A stretch of 11,787 nucleotides of DNA from Flavobacterium sp. (GTDB taxonomy: Bacteria; Bacteroidota; Bacteroidia; Flavobacteriales; Flavobacteriaceae). The stretch lies in assembly GCA_030682755.1 (NCBI GenBank), contig JAUXNR010000135.1:1-11787 (forward strand), read 5' to 3'. A program made the translations under genes and the position numbers. Under the pieces are notes generated by a model that made no database searches, was not told the origin of the DNA, and saw nothing but the letters and a program-made list of their open reading frames with translations. Positions 1 to 6,693 of this stretch are shown one piece after another (positions within the stretch are counted from its first letter, which is position 1; each line of letters starts with the position of its first letter).

Positions 1-158
1 CCGGAAAAGGAAAACCGGTTTGTATTTTATTGTACACTGAAATGGGTAACGGTGTTGATTTTATGATGCACACACATGCTTGGCACGGAAAAGCTCCGAA
101 TGATGCTCAATTAGAAACTGCATTAGCTCAAAATCCGGAAACGTTAGGTGATTATTAA
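1..158 (+). CDS. Transketolase N-terminal subunit (3' end only)
   Basis: Only the last 52 codons are in the window, read in the frame starting at base 3 and ending with TAA at 156-158. The readable peptide contains LLYTEMGNGVDFMM followed by THAWHGKAPNDAQ, the typical C-terminal end of the thiamine-diphosphate-binding half of split transketolases. That half, together with the C-terminal subunit encoded 27 bases downstream, transfers two-carbon ketol units in the non-oxidative pentose phosphate pathway. Two-gene transketolases are known in many bacteria and archaea. The gene order (N subunit then C subunit, same strand, short gap) is what is expected for one operon making one heteromeric cytoplasmic enzyme. 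The start and most of the catalytic part lie outside the window. Confidence 0.9.
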   Translation, partial: GKGKPVCILLYTEMGNGVDFMMHTHAWHGKAPNDAQLETALAQNPETLGDY

Positions 159-185
159 AAAGCTTCTCGCAAATAGCAAAAAACA

Positions 186-1139
186 ATGAAAAAATACACA
201 AATACAGGAAATAAAGACACTCGTTCAGGTTTTGGAGCGGGGTTGACTGAATTAGGTCAAAAAAACGAAAATGTAGTAGCACTTTGTGCCGACTTGATTG
301 GTTCATTAAAAATGGATGACTTTAAAAAAAATCATCCGGAACGTTTCTTTCAAGTGGGAATTGCAGAAGCAAACATGATGGGGATTGCTGCCGGGTTAAC
401 AATTGGTGGAAAAATTCCATTTACAGGTACTTTTGCTAATTTCTCCACGGGAAGAGTTTATGATCAAATTCGTCAGTCTATTGCTTATTCAGACAAAAAT
501 GTAAAAATTTGTGCTTCACATGCCGGATTAACTTTAGGTGAAGATGGAGCAACACACCAAATTTTGGAAGATATTGGTTTGATGAAAATGCTACCGGGAA
601 TGGTGGTTATTAATCCTTGCGATTATAACCAAACTAAAGCAGCTACCATTGCAATTGCAGAGCATCACGGACCGGTTTATTTACGTTTTGGAAGACCATC
701 TGTTGCCAATTTCACTCCGGAAAACGGTGAATTTATAATTGGTAAAGCGGTACTTTTAAACGAAGGTACTGATGTCACTATACTTGCAACCGGGCATTTG
801 GTTTGGGAAGCTTTAATTGCAGCAGAAAAATTAGAAGAACAAGGCATTTCTGCAGAAGTAATCAACATTCACACTATAAAACCTTTAGACGAAGAAGCGA
901 TATTGAAATCGGTTGCAAAAACAGGTTGTGTTGTAACGGCTGAAGAACATAATATTTTAGGCGGTTTAGGTGAAAGTGTTTCAAGAACATTAGTTTCAAA
1001 CAATCCGGTTCCACAAGAGTTTGTTGCTGTTAATGACAGTTTTGGTGAATCAGGAACACCTGATCAATTAATGGAGAAATACAAATTGAACAATTTAGCC
1101 ATTGTTGAAGCTGCAAAAAAAGTAATCAATAGAAAATAA
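186..1139 (+). CDS. Transketolase C-terminal subunit
   Basis: This 317-residue protein is the second half of a split transketolase. Residues about 10-170 form the pyrimidine-binding domain, with [14 protein letters not shown], a core containing the catalytic-type glutamate. [16 protein letters not shown] follows, matching the cofactor and substrate loop of the transketolase/DXS family. Residues about 190-310 form the transketolase C-terminal domain ([15 protein letters not shown], then [10 protein letters not shown]). The length is normal for this subunit. Start ATG 186 follows an A-rich stretch with no Shine-Dalgarno sequence, as is usual in Bacteroidota. It lies 27 bases after the N subunit, so the two are probably co-transcribed. 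It is followed by a strong hairpin terminator. DXS is excluded because the protein is half length and pairs with an N-subunit gene. Confidence 0.95.
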   Translation: MKKYTNTGNKDTRSGFGAGLTELGQKNENVVALCADLIGSLKMDDFKKNHPERFFQVGIAEANMMGIAAGLTIGGKIPFTGTFANFSTGRVYDQIRQSIAYSDKNVKICASHAGLTLGEDGATHQILEDIGLMKMLPGMVVINPCDYNQTKAATIAIAEHHGPVYLRFGRPSVANFTPENGEFIIGKAVLLNEGTDVTILATGHLVWEALIAAEKLEEQGISAEVINIHTIKPLDEEAILKSVAKTGCVVTAEEHNILGGLGESVSRTLVSNNPVPQEFVAVNDSFGESGTPDQLMEKYKLNNLAIVEAAKKVINRK

Positions 1140-1156
1140 TTTTCTATAAGAAAAAG

Positions 1157-1191
1157 AAAACCCGACAGCATTAAAGTTGTCGGGTTTTTTT
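1157..1191. terminator. Bidirectional Rho-independent terminator
   Basis: CCCGACA (1161-1167) pairs exactly with TGTCGGG (1178-1184). The stem is extended by AAAA before it and a run of seven T after it. Read on the minus strand it has the same form, with A-rich flanks becoming T-rich. It lies between the convergent transketolase and FKBP-lipoprotein genes and probably ends transcription from both sides. Confidence 0.9.
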
Positions 1192-1207
1192 ATGCTTAAA
1201 TGTTACC

Positions 1208-2125
1208 TTAGTTACAATTTGGATCCAAATGCTTTCTTAATCGATCCGGGTTTGTTGTATTACCGCTACAATCGGGGATATCAGCATAAGGAATAATATT
1301 ACCTTCAGCATCTTTAATTTCATCTCTAGTCATTCTTCCGTCAGCGTCATCGTCTATGTCTCTGTAATCAGGAATTCCATCACCATCTGTATCGTCTTCA
1401 ATTGTTAAATAACCATCGCCATTAATGTCTTCTAAATACGATGGAATCCCATCATTATCATGATCTATTCTTTCAATTTCATATAATTTGAAGCTGAAAA
1501 CCAGTGGAGAATAGGTTGGTATACCGGGTTGAAACAAATTAAAATAGCCTAATCCAGACGGTACAAACATTACTCCAGCTCCAAAATCAGAAAAATTTAT
1601 GGTTCCGTCTCCATTTGATGCATATGTTCCTGTTTTAAACTGAGGGAAAATTTCGCTCCAACCTAATATTACGTTATCTAAACGCAACATCGTTGACGGA
1701 ATATCCATGTAATCAAATTGCGAACCGTCTAAAAGAGTACCTCGATAAGATGCCAAAACGGCATCAACATTTGTTGGTGAAGGATTTTCTGCAACACCTT
1801 CTCTTAACTTTATATAATAAATTTTATATTCAACATCACTATACGTTACCAATCTATGTGTCAAATCCGGATGTTGCTTTATAGGAGTTTGAGTTCCACC
1901 TTCAGGAATTTTTTCAATTACAACATCCATATCATCCTGAAACCCCGGATTGTTAATTACTGTAATGTAATGTGTTTCAAGAAACTCTTCAATAGCTATC
2001 ATATCCGCAGTATTTTGCACCCCACGATCTCTTGGCGGTTCCGGTTTTCTATCATCATCTTTACCGCATGACACAATTAACCCTGTGATAAGTAGCGTAA
2101 ATAAAAAGGCTTTTATTCTATTCAT
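1208..2125 (-). CDS. FKBP-type peptidyl-prolyl isomerase lipoprotein with Asp-rich calcium-repeat-like tail
   Basis: The 305-residue product starts with a lipoprotein signal (hydrophobic residues 5-19, lipobox IVSC, lipidated Cys20). GKDDD follows, resembling the acidic surface-export signal of flavobacterial lipoproteins, so the protein is probably on the outer face of the outer membrane. Residues about 95-218 look like an FKBP domain: ASYRGTLLDGSQFDY, then VILGWSEIFPQFKTG, then FVPSGLGYFN, then SPLVFSFKLYEI, in the canonical order. Such domains catalyse cis-trans isomerisation of X-Pro bonds. Residues about 221-267 hold Asp-rich units (DHDNDGIP, DINGDG, DTDGDGIPDYRD) of the thrombospondin type-3 kind that bind calcium. 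The start is ATG at 2125; a TTG ten codons upstream would push the signal peptide inward and was not chosen. Related to gliding-associated FKBPs such as GldI, but that identity is not established. Confidence 0.85.
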   Translation of the reverse strand: MNRIKAFLFTLLITGLIVSCGKDDDRKPEPPRDRGVQNTADMIAIEEFLETHYITVINNPGFQDDMDVVIEKIPEGGTQTPIKQHPDLTHRLVTYSDVEYKIYYIKLREGVAENPSPTNVDAVLASYRGTLLDGSQFDYMDIPSTMLRLDNVILGWSEIFPQFKTGTYASNGDGTINFSDFGAGVMFVPSGLGYFNLFQPGIPTYSPLVFSFKLYEIERIDHDNDGIPSYLEDINGDGYLTIEDDTDGDGIPDYRDIDDDADGRMTRDEIKDAEGNIIPYADIPDCSGNTTNPDRLRKHLDPNCN

Positions 2126-2136
2126 TATTCTATTTT

Positions 2137-2171
2137 TTTGTGCCGCAAGATACAATTTTGATTTATTTTTG
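2137..2171 (+). promoter_or_regulatory. Candidate Bacteroidota-type promoter for the S4-protein operon
   Basis: TATTTTTG at 2164-2171 matches the TAnnTTTG -7 box. TTTG at 2137-2140 could be the -33 box, with a 23-base gap that is slightly long. The predicted transcript start near 2178 leaves about 27 bases before the ATG at 2205. Confidence 0.5.
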
Positions 2172-2204
2172 TCTAAAAATTAACGCAGTATTCTGAATTT
2201 TAAT

Positions 2205-2591
2205 ATGAGAGTAGATAAATTTCTTTGGTGTGTACGATATTATAAAACCAGAAACATGGTTACGGAAGCTTGCAAAAAAAACCATGTAACTGTTAATGGA
2301 TTGGTTTCCAAGCCTTCAAAGGAAGTTTTTCCTACTGATAAAATTACATTTAGAAAAGATCAGATAACTTATATCATCACCGTTTTAGCTATTCCTGACA
2401 ACAGAGTTGGAGCAAAATTAGTGGACATTTACAGAAAAGATGAAACGCCACCCGAGTCTTTTGCTCATCTTGAGCTCATAAAATTAAGTAAAGAACACTA
2501 CAGAAAAACCGGTGAAGGTCGTCCTACCAAAAAAGACAGGCGAGATATTGATGACTATACAACAGATATAATTGATGAAGATGTTGACTAA
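2205..2591 (+). CDS. hslR: S4-domain RNA-binding protein (HslR/Hsp15-like)
   Basis: A 128-residue cytoplasmic protein. Residues 1-60 form an S4 RNA-binding fold (MRVDKFLWCVRYYKTRNM at the start, then VTVNG in the hairpin). The C-terminal tail is highly charged with GRPTKKDRRDIDD, a signature of the Hsp15 family. In E. coli the homologue HslR binds free 50S ribosomal subunits carrying stalled nascent chains and helps recycle them. The length agrees with the family (about 130 residues). It is the first gene of a three-gene plus-strand operon, and its last codons overlap the next gene in a different frame. The family assignment is firm; the exact role in this organism is inferred from the E. coli protein. 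Confidence 0.88.
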   Translation: MRVDKFLWCVRYYKTRNMVTEACKKNHVTVNGLVSKPSKEVFPTDKITFRKDQITYIITVLAIPDNRVGAKLVDIYRKDETPPESFAHLELIKLSKEHYRKTGEGRPTKKDRRDIDDYTTDIIDEDVD

Positions 2592-3159
2592 AGAATATTG
2601 GGAAAATCGTTATAACAATCAAGAAATTGGTTGGGATGTTGGTGAAATAACCACACCTTTGAAAACTTATATTGACCAATTGGAAAATAAGCATTTAAAA
2701 ATTTTAATTCCGGGTGGTGGAAACTCCTATGAAATGGAATACTTACACCAAAAAGGTTTTGAAAACGTATTTGTCATTGATATTGCCAAACAACCACTGG
2801 AAAACATAAAAAATAGAATTGGTACTCTTGCAGATGATTTTTTTATAAACGATGATTTTTTCAATTTAAAAGACACGTTTGACTTAATCATTGAGCAGAC
2901 CTTTTTTTGTGCTCTTGACCCTATTCTGAGGTCTAAATATGCCTCAAAAATGAATGACCTTCTTTCAGAAAACGGTAAAATAATCGGATTACTTTTTCAA
3001 TTTCCTTTAACAGAAAAAGGGCCGCCTTTTGGCGGAAACATATCAGAATATAAAAATCTTTTTGAGCCTTTTTTTAAAATTAAAACGTTAGAAACAGCAT
3101 ATAATTCGATAAAACCTAGAGAAAATAACGAACTGTTTTTTATCTTTGAGAAAAAATAA
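2581..3159 (+). CDS. TPMT-like SAM-dependent methyltransferase
   Basis: A 192-residue class I methyltransferase of the thiopurine S-methyltransferase family. The family's N-terminal signature is present (YWENRYNNQEIGWDVGE at residues 6-22, then TTPL). The SAM-binding motif I is ILIPGGGNSYE (residues 41-51), and the acidic end of strand 2 is VIDIA. The family methylates sulfur, selenium or tellurium groups; the substrate here is unknown. The ATG at 2581 lies inside the preceding gene, giving an 11-base overlap. Another ATG at 2575 would add two residues and cannot be excluded. The overlap suggests translational coupling to the S4 gene. The phosphoribosyltransferase gene follows five bases after the stop. 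Confidence 0.87.
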   Translation: MLTKEYWENRYNNQEIGWDVGEITTPLKTYIDQLENKHLKILIPGGGNSYEMEYLHQKGFENVFVIDIAKQPLENIKNRIGTLADDFFINDDFFNLKDTFDLIIEQTFFCALDPILRSKYASKMNDLLSENGKIIGLLFQFPLTEKGPPFGGNISEYKNLFEPFFKIKTLETAYNSIKPRENNELFFIFEKK

Positions 3160-3164
3160 ATTCA

Positions 3165-3662
3165 ATGTCACAAAACATCATTTTAACCCACGAAGAAATT
3201 GAAAATAAAATAAGACGCATTGCCTTTCAAATCTATGAAACTTTTGTAGATGAAAACGAAATTGTGATTGCAGGAATTGCTTCAAACGGATATCTTTTTG
3301 CTGAAAAATTAGCGGATTATATTAGAAAAATAGCTGATCTTAAAATTATTTTGTGCGAAGTTAAAATTGATAAAACAAACCCCTTTAATCCAGTTGTAAC
3401 TTCAATCCATCAAGAAGAATACAAAAACAAAGGTCTTATATTGGTTGACGATGTATTAAACTCCGGAACTACTTTAGTTTATGGTGTAAAACATTTTTTG
3501 GATGTACCCTTAAAAAAATTCAAAACGGCTGTTTTGGTTGATCGAAATCATAAAAAATACCCCGTAAAAGCTGATTTTAAAGGAATTTCGCTTTCCACTT
3601 CTTTAAAAGAACACGTTCAAGTTATTTTTGAAAAAGATACGAGTTATGCTTATTTAAGCTAA
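3165..3662 (+). CDS. PRPP-type phosphoribosyltransferase family protein
   Basis: A 165-residue type I phosphoribosyltransferase. The PRPP-binding loop is clear at residues 91-104 (LILVDDVLNSGTTL). The N-terminal half carries IVIAGIASNGYLFAEKLA, the phosphate-binding strand-loop seen in PyrR-like and hypoxanthine phosphoribosyltransferase-like proteins. Length and motif order are closest to PyrR-type proteins, which act as uracil phosphoribosyltransferases or pyrimidine regulators in other phyla. No pyrimidine gene is nearby, so neither role is assigned. It is the last gene of the S4-methyltransferase-phosphoribosyltransferase operon. Its final nine bases overlap the end of the convergent shikimate kinase gene, so no terminator fits between them. 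Confidence 0.85.
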   Translation: MSQNIILTHEEIENKIRRIAFQIYETFVDENEIVIAGIASNGYLFAEKLADYIRKIADLKIILCEVKIDKTNPFNPVVTSIHQEEYKNKGLILVDDVLNSGTTLVYGVKHFLDVPLKKFKTAVLVDRNHKKYPVKADFKGISLSTSLKEHVQVIFEKDTSYAYLS

Positions 3663-4172
3663 CAACAATTCAGTAATCTCATTAACAACATCGGTAATTG
3701 TCTTATTATCAGTTACCACCACATGTTTTGACTTGTTATAATAATAACTACGCTCAAATAAATGTTTTCCAATAAATTCATACAATTCATTGGTTTCTAA
3801 GTTTGAAATTAATGGTCTTTTGGCTTTTTCATTTTTCAAACGATTTGCTAAAGTTTCAATAGATGCTTTTAAATAAATGGAAACAACATCAGTTTGTTCT
3901 AAAAACAAATGATTGTTAGCATAACAAGGTGTACCTCCACCAAGACTTATTACAAAATCATGTTCAGTTTGCATGATTTGTTTCAAGTTTTCATGCTCTT
4001 TTTTTCTAAAATAGATTTCACCTTTTGTCAAAAATATATTTTGAATGGAATTTTGCTCCGCTTTTTCAATATTTAAATCAAGGTCTATGGCCTTTATATT
4101 TAATTTTTTTGCCAACTTTTCTGCTATTGTTGACTTTCCTGATCCCATATATCCTACTAAAATTATTTTCAT
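3654..4172 (-). CDS. aroK: Shikimate kinase
   Basis: A 172-residue cytoplasmic enzyme that phosphorylates shikimate with ATP in the chorismate (aromatic amino acid) pathway. The Walker A loop is GYMGSGKST (residues 7-15). The shikimate-binding acids are in IDLDLNIE (Asp30, Asp32), the substrate arginine is Arg56 in YFRKKE, and the second substrate loop is SLGGGTP (76-82). The lid carries KRPLI (118-122), and Arg141 lies in FERSYYY. All expected catalytic residues are present and the length is standard for AroK/AroL. The gene overlaps the end of the phosphoribosyltransferase gene by nine bases tail-to-tail. No clear promoter was found in the upstream 131 bases on the minus strand. Confidence 0.95.
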   Translation of the reverse strand: MKIILVGYMGSGKSTIAEKLAKKLNIKAIDLDLNIEKAEQNSIQNIFLTKGEIYFRKKEHENLKQIMQTEHDFVISLGGGTPCYANNHLFLEQTDVVSIYLKASIETLANRLKNEKAKRPLISNLETNELYEFIGKHLFERSYYYNKSKHVVVTDNKTITDVVNEITELLLA

Positions 4173-4246
4173 AACTGAATTAAATACCTATAAATTAAAA
4201 GGTTAAGAAGAAATGATAAAAAAACGTAAAATTAAGACAATTTTGC

Positions 4247-4278
4247 TTTGAAAAATAAATTATAAGACCGTATATTTG
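4247..4278 (+). promoter_or_regulatory. Stable-RNA promoter upstream of tRNA-Lys
   Basis: TTTG at 4247-4250, a 20-base gap and TATATTTG at 4271-4278 match the Bacteroidota -33/-7 consensus (TTTG, TAnnTTTG). Transcription should start near 4284, about 20 bases before the mature tRNA. The rest of 4173-4303 holds no gene. Confidence 0.8.
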
Positions 4279-4303
4279 CACCCGCATTCAAGAAATTGCA
4301 TTT

Positions 4304-4376
4304 GACTCGATAGCTCAGTTGGTAGAGCACAACACTTTTAATGTTGGGGTCCTGGGTTCGAGCCCCAGTCGGGTCA
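4304..4376 (+). tRNA. tRNA-Lys(TTT)
   Basis: A 73-base cloverleaf. The acceptor arm GACTCGA pairs with TCGGGTC (one G-T pair). The D arm is GCTCAGTTGGTAGAGC. The anticodon stem CAACA/TGTTG encloses the loop CTTTTAA, giving anticodon TTT. The T arm is CTGGG-TTCGAGC-CCCAG. The CCA end is not encoded. It reads the Lys codons AAA and AAG. Confidence 0.97.
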
Positions 4377-4377
4377 C

Positions 4378-4415
4378 AAAAGTAAAGACGTTGCGTGCAA
4401 CGTCTTTACTTTTTT
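4378..4415 (+). terminator. Perfect 17-bp hairpin with T-run between the two tRNA genes
   Basis: Bases 4378-4394 are the exact reverse complement of 4397-4413, separated only by GT and followed by two more T. The form is that of a Rho-independent terminator for tRNA-Lys. No separate promoter is seen before tRNA-Leu, so it may instead be a processing or partial-termination structure. The core GACGTTGC/GCAACGTC is unusually GC-rich for this neighbourhood and could also be a copy of a dispersed palindromic repeat. Confidence 0.75.
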
Positions 4416-4423
4416 AAACAATA

Positions 4424-4505
4424 GGCCACGTGGAGAAATTGGTAGACTCGCCATCTTGAGGGGGTGGTGCTGCAAGGCGTATGGGTTCGAATCCCATCGT
4501 GGTCA
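4424..4505 (+). tRNA. tRNA-Leu(GAG)
   Basis: An 82-base tRNA of the long-variable-arm class. The acceptor arm GGCCACG pairs with CGTGGTC (one G-T pair). The anticodon stem CCATC/GGTGG (one G-T pair) encloses the loop TTGAGGG, giving anticodon GAG. The variable arm is TGCTGCAAGGCGT, and the T arm is ATGGG-TTCGAAT-CCCAT. CCA is not encoded. It reads the Leu codons CTC and CTT. Confidence 0.95.
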
Positions 4506-4527
4506 CGAATAAATACATTAAAAAAAT

Positions 4528-4557
4528 AAAACGCCAAGTTTACTTGAGCGTTTTTTT
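4528..4557. terminator. Terminator after tRNA-Leu, shared with the convergent TPR gene
   Basis: AAAACGC (4528-4534) pairs with GCG plus TTTT, and the inner CAAGT pairs with ACTTG, with one bulged A. Seven T follow. On the minus strand the stem is followed by ATTTTTTT, so it can end the TPR transcript too. It touches the stop codon of that gene. Confidence 0.8.
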
Positions 4558-5575
4558 ATTGACAATATTTTTTTAAAGCTTCAGTTGCATTTGCGTGTTT
4601 AAACTCTAAAGCTTTTTTAAAATCATTACATGCATTTTCTTTTTGATTGCTTACTAATTTTGACAATCCTCTGTTATAATATGCTTCACTATTTAAAGCA
4701 TTGATGGCAATAGCAAATGTATAATCCATAATTGCACCGTCAAAATCATCCAAACGAAATTTAGAAATACCTCTTCCTACATATGTTTCATCATCCTCTG
4801 GAAAAACTTTTAAAATTTCATTATAGTCTTCAATAGCTCCTTGATTATCACCTATTATTGATTTTACAACCGCTCTATTGTAATAAGCTTCCATATATTT
4901 AGGATTTAAATCAATGGCCAAATTAAAATCTACTAAAGCATCATGATACATTTCTCTACTAAATTTTGCATTTCCACGGTTATAATACAATTTCCAATTT
5001 TTGGAATCCAGTTCAATTGCTTTTGTAAAATCAACAATTGCCTTTGAATAATTTTCCATTTCAAAATAAGCATCACCTCTATTGCTAATAGCTTGAACAA
5101 ATTCCGGATTCAATTCCAAAACCTTGGTATAATCTGAAATCGCTTCGTCAAACTTATTACGTTTCACTTTTAAATTACCTCTATTAAAATAAACTTCATG
5201 AAAATCATTTTTTAAAACCAATGCCGCATTATAATCATTCATTGCTTCTGTATATTTTTTCAAATTAAAATAAGCTAAGCCTCTATTTCCAAAAGCTTCC
5301 GGAAAATTCGGTTTTAACTTTACGGCATCTGTAAAATCTTGGATTGCAGCATCAAAATTTTCAATACTTAAGTGAGCAATTCCCCTATTATAATACACTT
5401 CATGTGATTCATTATTTACTGCTATAGCATTTGTGTAATCTGTTATTGCTGATTTGAATTCTTTTTTATCCAATTTAAAATTACCACTTCTAAAATAATC
5501 TTCATACGTTGTTTGGGCATTCACTTTAAAAAACAATACGAACAATAAGATGTTAAAACTAAGAGTTACTTTCAT
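4556..5575 (-). CDS. Secreted tetratricopeptide-repeat protein (nine TPR units)
   Basis: A 339-residue protein with a Sec signal peptide (hydrophobic residues 5-16, likely cleaved after KVNA at residue 20). Nine contiguous 34-residue TPR units fill residues 24-329 without a gap, followed by a ten-residue tail. Most units carry the pattern YYNRG at helix A and the ending AI.DFT.AIELNP. TPR solenoids bind peptides or proteins, so this is probably a periplasmic or surface scaffold; no enzymatic domain is present. No partner is indicated by the neighbours, which are tRNA genes on one side and a divergent MerR-type regulator on the other. The specific function is unknown. Confidence 0.9.
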   Translation of the reverse strand: MKVTLSFNILLFVLFFKVNAQTTYEDYFRSGNFKLDKKEFKSAITDYTNAIAVNNESHEVYYNRGIAHLSIENFDAAIQDFTDAVKLKPNFPEAFGNRGLAYFNLKKYTEAMNDYNAALVLKNDFHEVYFNRGNLKVKRNKFDEAISDYTKVLELNPEFVQAISNRGDAYFEMENYSKAIVDFTKAIELDSKNWKLYYNRGNAKFSREMYHDALVDFNLAIDLNPKYMEAYYNRAVVKSIIGDNQGAIEDYNEILKVFPEDDETYVGRGISKFRLDDFDGAIMDYTFAIAINALNSEAYYNRGLSKLVSNQKENACNDFKKALEFKHANATEALKKYCQ

Positions 5576-5721
5576 TTAATTTTTTTGAAAAATAAACAAT
5601 TCTAATCAAACAGAAAAATGTAATTGTTCAATATAATTTCAGGAATTAATCAGATCGTTTAAGTAATATTTTCCCACAAAAAAGAATAGATTGATAACTT
5701 TTATAAAAAAAAATGGACTTA

Positions 5722-5754
5722 TTTGATTAGAAACTAAAACTTTTAGTATTTTTG
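5722..5754 (+). promoter_or_regulatory. Promoter of the MerR-type regulator gene
   Basis: TTTG at 5722-5725, a 21-base gap and TATTTTTG at 5747-5754 match the Bacteroidota promoter consensus well. The expected transcript start is near 5760, giving a leader of about 16 bases before ATG 5776. A palindrome lies between the two boxes. Confidence 0.75.
5733..5747. repeat. 15-bp palindrome in the regulator promoter spacer
   Basis: ACTAAAA, a central C, then TTTTAGT form a perfect palindrome with 7-base arms. It lies between the -33 and -7 boxes. The half site TTTTAGTA recurs at 5764-5771, 23 bases downstream. The position suits an operator for autoregulation, but no binding is shown. Confidence 0.5.
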
Positions 5755-5775
5755 TTTAACTTATTTTAGTAAAAA

Positions 5776-6672
5776 ATGAACAACGTTAAAAATATTTTTA
5801 GCATCAAGGATCTTGAAAACCTTTCTGGAATCAAAGCTCATACGATAAGAATTTGGGAAAAACGATATAATGTACTTGAACCGATGCGTACTGATACAAA
5901 TATTCGTTATTATGATTTGGGAAGTCTGCAAAAGCTTTTAAATATAACTCTTCTTCACAACCACGGTTATAAAATTTCGAAGATTTCAAAACTTTCTCCA
6001 GAAAAAATTCCAATGATGGTTAGAGAAATCATTTCAGATAAAAGTGTAAAAAATCATGCTATCAATGCCTTCAAAATGGCTATGATAAATTTTGATCATA
6101 GTTTGTTTTTTAATACCTATAATAATCTATTGGCCGAAAAGTCATTCAGAGAAGTTTTTTACGAAGTTTTCATCCCTTTGATGAATGAAATTGGCATGCT
6201 GTGGCAAACCGATACCATCTCCCCTGCTCACGAACATTTTATCAGTTACTTAATCAAACAAAAATTATTAGTTAACACAGAAAAAATTCAAGTACTTGAA
6301 CCCACAAAATCTGATAAGGTATTTGTTTTATATCTACCTTTAAACGAAATTCATGAATTAGGTTTGATGTATTTGAATTATGAAGTCATTCTTAGTGGTT
6401 ATAAATCTGTATATTTAGGAGAAAGTGTTCCAATTGACAGTTTAAAAGACATTAAAAAATATTTCAACAATGTGGTTTATATATGTTACATGACTGTTGA
6501 ACCTGAAAAAGACAAAGTCAATGAGTATTTAAAGGAATTTTACGAAGAAATTATTGATAATGATGCTGATGAATTATGGGTAATTGGTAGGATTACAGAA
6601 TTTATTAATTTGAATCAATATCCTAAAGTAAGGGTTTTTAATTCTATAAAAGATTTAACACTCATGCTCTAA
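5776..6672 (+). CDS. MerR-family regulator with cobalamin-binding (CarH/LitR-like) domain
   Basis: A 298-residue regulator placed directly before the carotenoid genes. Residues 8-75 are a MerR helix-turn-helix (IKAHTIRIWEKRY, wing TNIRYYD). Residues about 95-165 match the four-helix cobalamin-cap domain, with the diagnostic W-x9-EH at Trp143, Glu153 and His154. Residues about 180-298 are a Rossmann-like B12-binding domain with the E-x-H-x-x-G motif at 191-196 (EIHELG), whose His193 would be the lower cobalt ligand. In CarH, adenosylcobalamin holds a repressor tetramer on crt promoters in the dark, and light breaks it. Oddities: the residue after Trp143 is Gln, where Thermus CarH has its second cobalt-binding His132, and the late GG motif is GR. 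It may therefore bind B12 but respond differently, or have lost the response. Confidence 0.88.
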   Translation: MNNVKNIFSIKDLENLSGIKAHTIRIWEKRYNVLEPMRTDTNIRYYDLGSLQKLLNITLLHNHGYKISKISKLSPEKIPMMVREIISDKSVKNHAINAFKMAMINFDHSLFFNTYNNLLAEKSFREVFYEVFIPLMNEIGMLWQTDTISPAHEHFISYLIKQKLLVNTEKIQVLEPTKSDKVFVLYLPLNEIHELGLMYLNYEVILSGYKSVYLGESVPIDSLKDIKKYFNNVVYICYMTVEPEKDKVNEYLKEFYEEIIDNDADELWVIGRITEFINLNQYPKVRVFNSIKDLTLML

Positions 6673-6693
6673 AAAAAAGTAAATTAATTTCAA

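Noticed and set aside
2126..2155. TTG start ten codons upstream of the FKBP lipoprotein
   Set aside because: It would place charged residues before the signal peptide; ATG at 2125 gives a normal 20-residue lipoprotein signal.
4304..4505. tRNA pair as an integration site of a mobile element
   Set aside because: No integrase, direct repeat of a tRNA end or atypical genes are found beside the tRNAs.
4556..5575. Regularly spaced 102-base DNA periodicity as a CRISPR-like or satellite repeat
   Set aside because: The period is explained by 34-codon TPR units in one open frame; at DNA level the units differ strongly.
5576..5775. Small gene or RNA in the 200-bp divergent intergenic region
   Set aside because: No open frame with a credible start and no terminator-like hairpin was seen; only the promoter and short repeats described above.
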